Origin: Firmicutes bacterium UBA5473
GTDB lineage: Bacteria > Bacillota > DTU084
Direction of reading: 5' to 3'
Length of the DNA stretch: 53,041 nt
NCBI GenBank assembly: GCA_002427165.1
Contig: DIQB01000129.1
Span: 1-53,041 of the forward strand
Positions 51,454 to 53,041 of this stretch are shown here, piece after piece; the first letter of the stretch is position 1; each line of letters starts with the position of its first letter. The translations under genes and the position numbers were made by a program. Under the pieces are notes generated by a model, which was not told the DNA's origin, did no database searches, and saw only the letters and a list, made by a program, of their open reading frames with translations.

Positions 51454-52287
51454 ATGAACAAACAGTCAAGATATTATGAGAAAATCACACACATTATTTT
51501 TACCATTATTTGTTTTGCTTGGGTTTACCCGTTTTTATGGATGGTCTTCACATCATTTAAAACTGAAGAGGAGATGTTCGCCGGCGGCTTGCGCCTTCTG
51601 CCTTCCCACTTTAACTTCGGCAATTTCATTCGTGCCTGGGAACAAGCAAATTTCAGCATTTACTTTTGGAACACAGTTATTGTTACTGTTGTGGGTGTCC
51701 TAATTACGATCTTTTTAACATCAACATCTGGCTATACACTAGGTAGATATAACTTTCCAGGAAAGAAATTCTTCATCGGAACTGTTATGGTGATGATGTT
51801 TATGCCTAAGGGATATACCATTATCCCCACTTTCGAACTGATAAGGCAGCTGGGCCTTTTAGACAGCCTTGCAGGTGTAATTTTAGCTCAGGTAGGTGGG
51901 GTTAATACCATGGGAGTTCTATTGTTTATGGGGGCTTTTTCGCAGATTCCGAAAGAATTAGAGGAGGTGGCAAAATTAGATGGAGCAAGTTACCCCAGGA
52001 TTTTCTGGCAGATAATGCTCCCCATGGTCAAGCCCATAATCGCCACAGTGAGCATTTTCCAATTTATGAGCTCATGGAATGACTTTTTTACACCGCTGGT
52101 TTTCACACTTGGCAAGCCAAATTTGAGGACACTTGGCGTAGGCATGTATTCGTTCATAGGCGAACATTCAACAGATTGGGTAGGGATGGCAGCGGCAGCT
52201 AGCATCTCCCTGATTCCCATTATCATCGTCTATATGTGTTTGCAGCGTTATTTTATTGAAGGCATTGCAGGCGCAGTTAAAGGATAA
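51454..52287 (+). CDS. Sugar ABC transporter permease, MalG/UgpE-like
   Basis: A 277-residue permease with the N-terminal helix IIFTIICFAWVYPFLWMVFTSFK and the EAA loop ELEEVAKLDGASYPRIFWQIMLP, ending in the family's FIEGIAGAVKG. ATG 51454 follows GGTGGGG, with 12 bases between this start and the preceding stop. It pairs with the permease just upstream. Confidence 0.9.
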   Translation: MNKQSRYYEKITHIIFTIICFAWVYPFLWMVFTSFKTEEEMFAGGLRLLPSHFNFGNFIRAWEQANFSIYFWNTVIVTVVGVLITIFLTSTSGYTLGRYNFPGKKFFIGTVMVMMFMPKGYTIIPTFELIRQLGLLDSLAGVILAQVGGVNTMGVLLFMGAFSQIPKELEEVAKLDGASYPRIFWQIMLPMVKPIIATVSIFQFMSSWNDFFTPLVFTLGKPNLRTLGVGMYSFIGEHSTDWVGMAAAASISLIPIIIVYMCLQRYFIEGIAGAVKG

Positions 52288-52306
52288 AAGAGAGGAGAGG
52301 GTATTG

Positions 52307-53041
52307 ATGAAGAAATGGCCCTGGATAATCGGTATTTTAGTAGCTTTATTGGTAGTAGTTGTAACAACTCGCAAACCTGATAGGCAAGTAGCTACAGGAG
52401 AGCAGATAGTAGTGAAAGTCTGGGATTGGGGAGTATCACAACAGAAGATTTACGAGGAACAGTTTGCAAAGTTCATGGAGAAAAACCCTGATCTAAAAAT
52501 CGAACATCAAGTGATTCAAAGCGGACAATATGATAACCTTCTGCAGCTAGCGCACAAAAATAACAATGTTCCCGATATCTTCTGGCAACCCGGTTCCCTA
52601 AAAGTGGTAGAGCTTGTAGAAATGGGGTGGATCGAGCCCTTAACCGAGTATATCGGAAAGAACAAAGATAATTTTGCTCCCAATAGTTTCGTCTCCGGAA
52701 ACAACGTCATCGGTGGGGAAATATATACTTTCCCCGATATGGAGCCGCGCACAGGTGTCTATACCCCGCTGTATTGGAATAAAAAGTTATTCAAACAAGT
52801 GGGTCTTGAAGGCCCACCGAAGAATTGGACGGAACTTCGGGAATATGCTCGCAAAATTACGAAAGCAGGGAAAGGCAAGTTTTATGGTTTTATCTTAGGC
52901 GGAAAAGAAGATTTCTGCTGGGATATGAACATAACGGCCTTGGCCGGCGAAAATGGTGCTCCTACTGGTGGGTTAAACTACCAGCAGGGCAAATATGACT
53001 ATAATAAACCTGCTTTTATTGATGCTTATAAAATACTTAAA
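52307..53041 (+). CDS. Sugar ABC transporter solute-binding protein (runs off the window)
   Basis: The first 245 residues of a family 1 extracellular solute-binding protein; no stop before the right edge. ATG 52307 has AGGAGAGG 6 bases upstream, 20 bases after the permease stop. The N-terminus is a signal or anchor helix (WIIGILVALLVVVVTT) with no lipobox cysteine, unlike the SBP at 6590. The mature part reads KVWDWGVSQQKIYEEQFAKFMEKNP, NNVPDIFWQ and YTPLYWNKKLFKQVGLEGPPKNWTELREYARKI, the last a hallmark of this family. It would deliver an oligosaccharide to the two permeases. Confidence 0.9.
   Translation, partial: MKKWPWIIGILVALLVVVVTTRKPDRQVATGEQIVVKVWDWGVSQQKIYEEQFAKFMEKNPDLKIEHQVIQSGQYDNLLQLAHKNNNVPDIFWQPGSLKVVELVEMGWIEPLTEYIGKNKDNFAPNSFVSGNNVIGGEIYTFPDMEPRTGVYTPLYWNKKLFKQVGLEGPPKNWTELREYARKITKAGKGKFYGFILGGKEDFCWDMNITALAGENGAPTGGLNYQQGKYDYNKPAFIDAYKILK

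Overview
The window looks like the chromosome of a Gram-positive, carbohydrate-degrading member of the Bacillota (Clostridia or Limnochordia-like). The signs are strong GGAGG-type ribosome binding sites, many TTG and GTG starts, ABC importers with separate solute-binding proteins, a YesM/YesN-type two-component pair and hairpin-plus-T terminators. No species-level marker gene is present, so placement below phylum is a guess.

Region 1 (about 1-31.4 kb) is AT-rich, loosely packed and full of decayed DNA. It is a glycan-utilisation locus. It holds a secreted carbohydrate-binding-module family (295, 1042, 10935), a CE1-type esterase, an ABC sugar importer (permease, permease, lipoprotein), a Gfo/Idh/MocA oxidoreductase, an MDR dehydrogenase, two GH2 beta-mannosidase-like enzymes, three secreted DUF4091/GH123-like proteins with the same Asp-Glu-Pro motif, a LacI-family regulator and a TIM-barrel sugar isomerase/epimerase. 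Polymers would be cut outside, oligosaccharides imported, and beta-mannosides hydrolysed inside. Sequence remnants show that a two-gene cassette (modular binding protein plus DUF4091 protein) was duplicated and each copy then lost a different gene. A stretch of broken mobile elements (IS1634-type, IS4-type, tyrosine recombinase; about 26.6-31.3 kb) closes the region.

Region 2 (about 31.5-45.5 kb) is GC-richer and compact. On the minus strand is an acyl esterase. It is followed by a tightly overlapping three-gene McrBC-like set (coiled-coil/DUF2325 protein, AAA+ NTPase, DUF2357/PD-(D/E)XK nuclease), a ZIP metal transporter (minus), then paaK, a tandem-ACT protein, glycerate kinase, a RamA-like 2Fe-2S/ASKHA corrinoid-activation protein and a btuFCD cobalamin importer ending in two terminators. 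The C-terminal end of a second RamA-like gene lies stranded in the mobile-element stretch of region 1.

Region 3 (about 45.6-53.0 kb) is a second beta-mannoside locus: a GH130 mannosylglucose phosphorylase-like enzyme, a YesM/YesN sensor-regulator pair, and an ABC sugar importer whose binding protein runs off the window. It may be controlled by extracellular sensing, whereas region 1 carries a LacI regulator with two matching palindromic candidate operators.

All family assignments come from reading motifs and overall protein sequence by eye; no searches were run.
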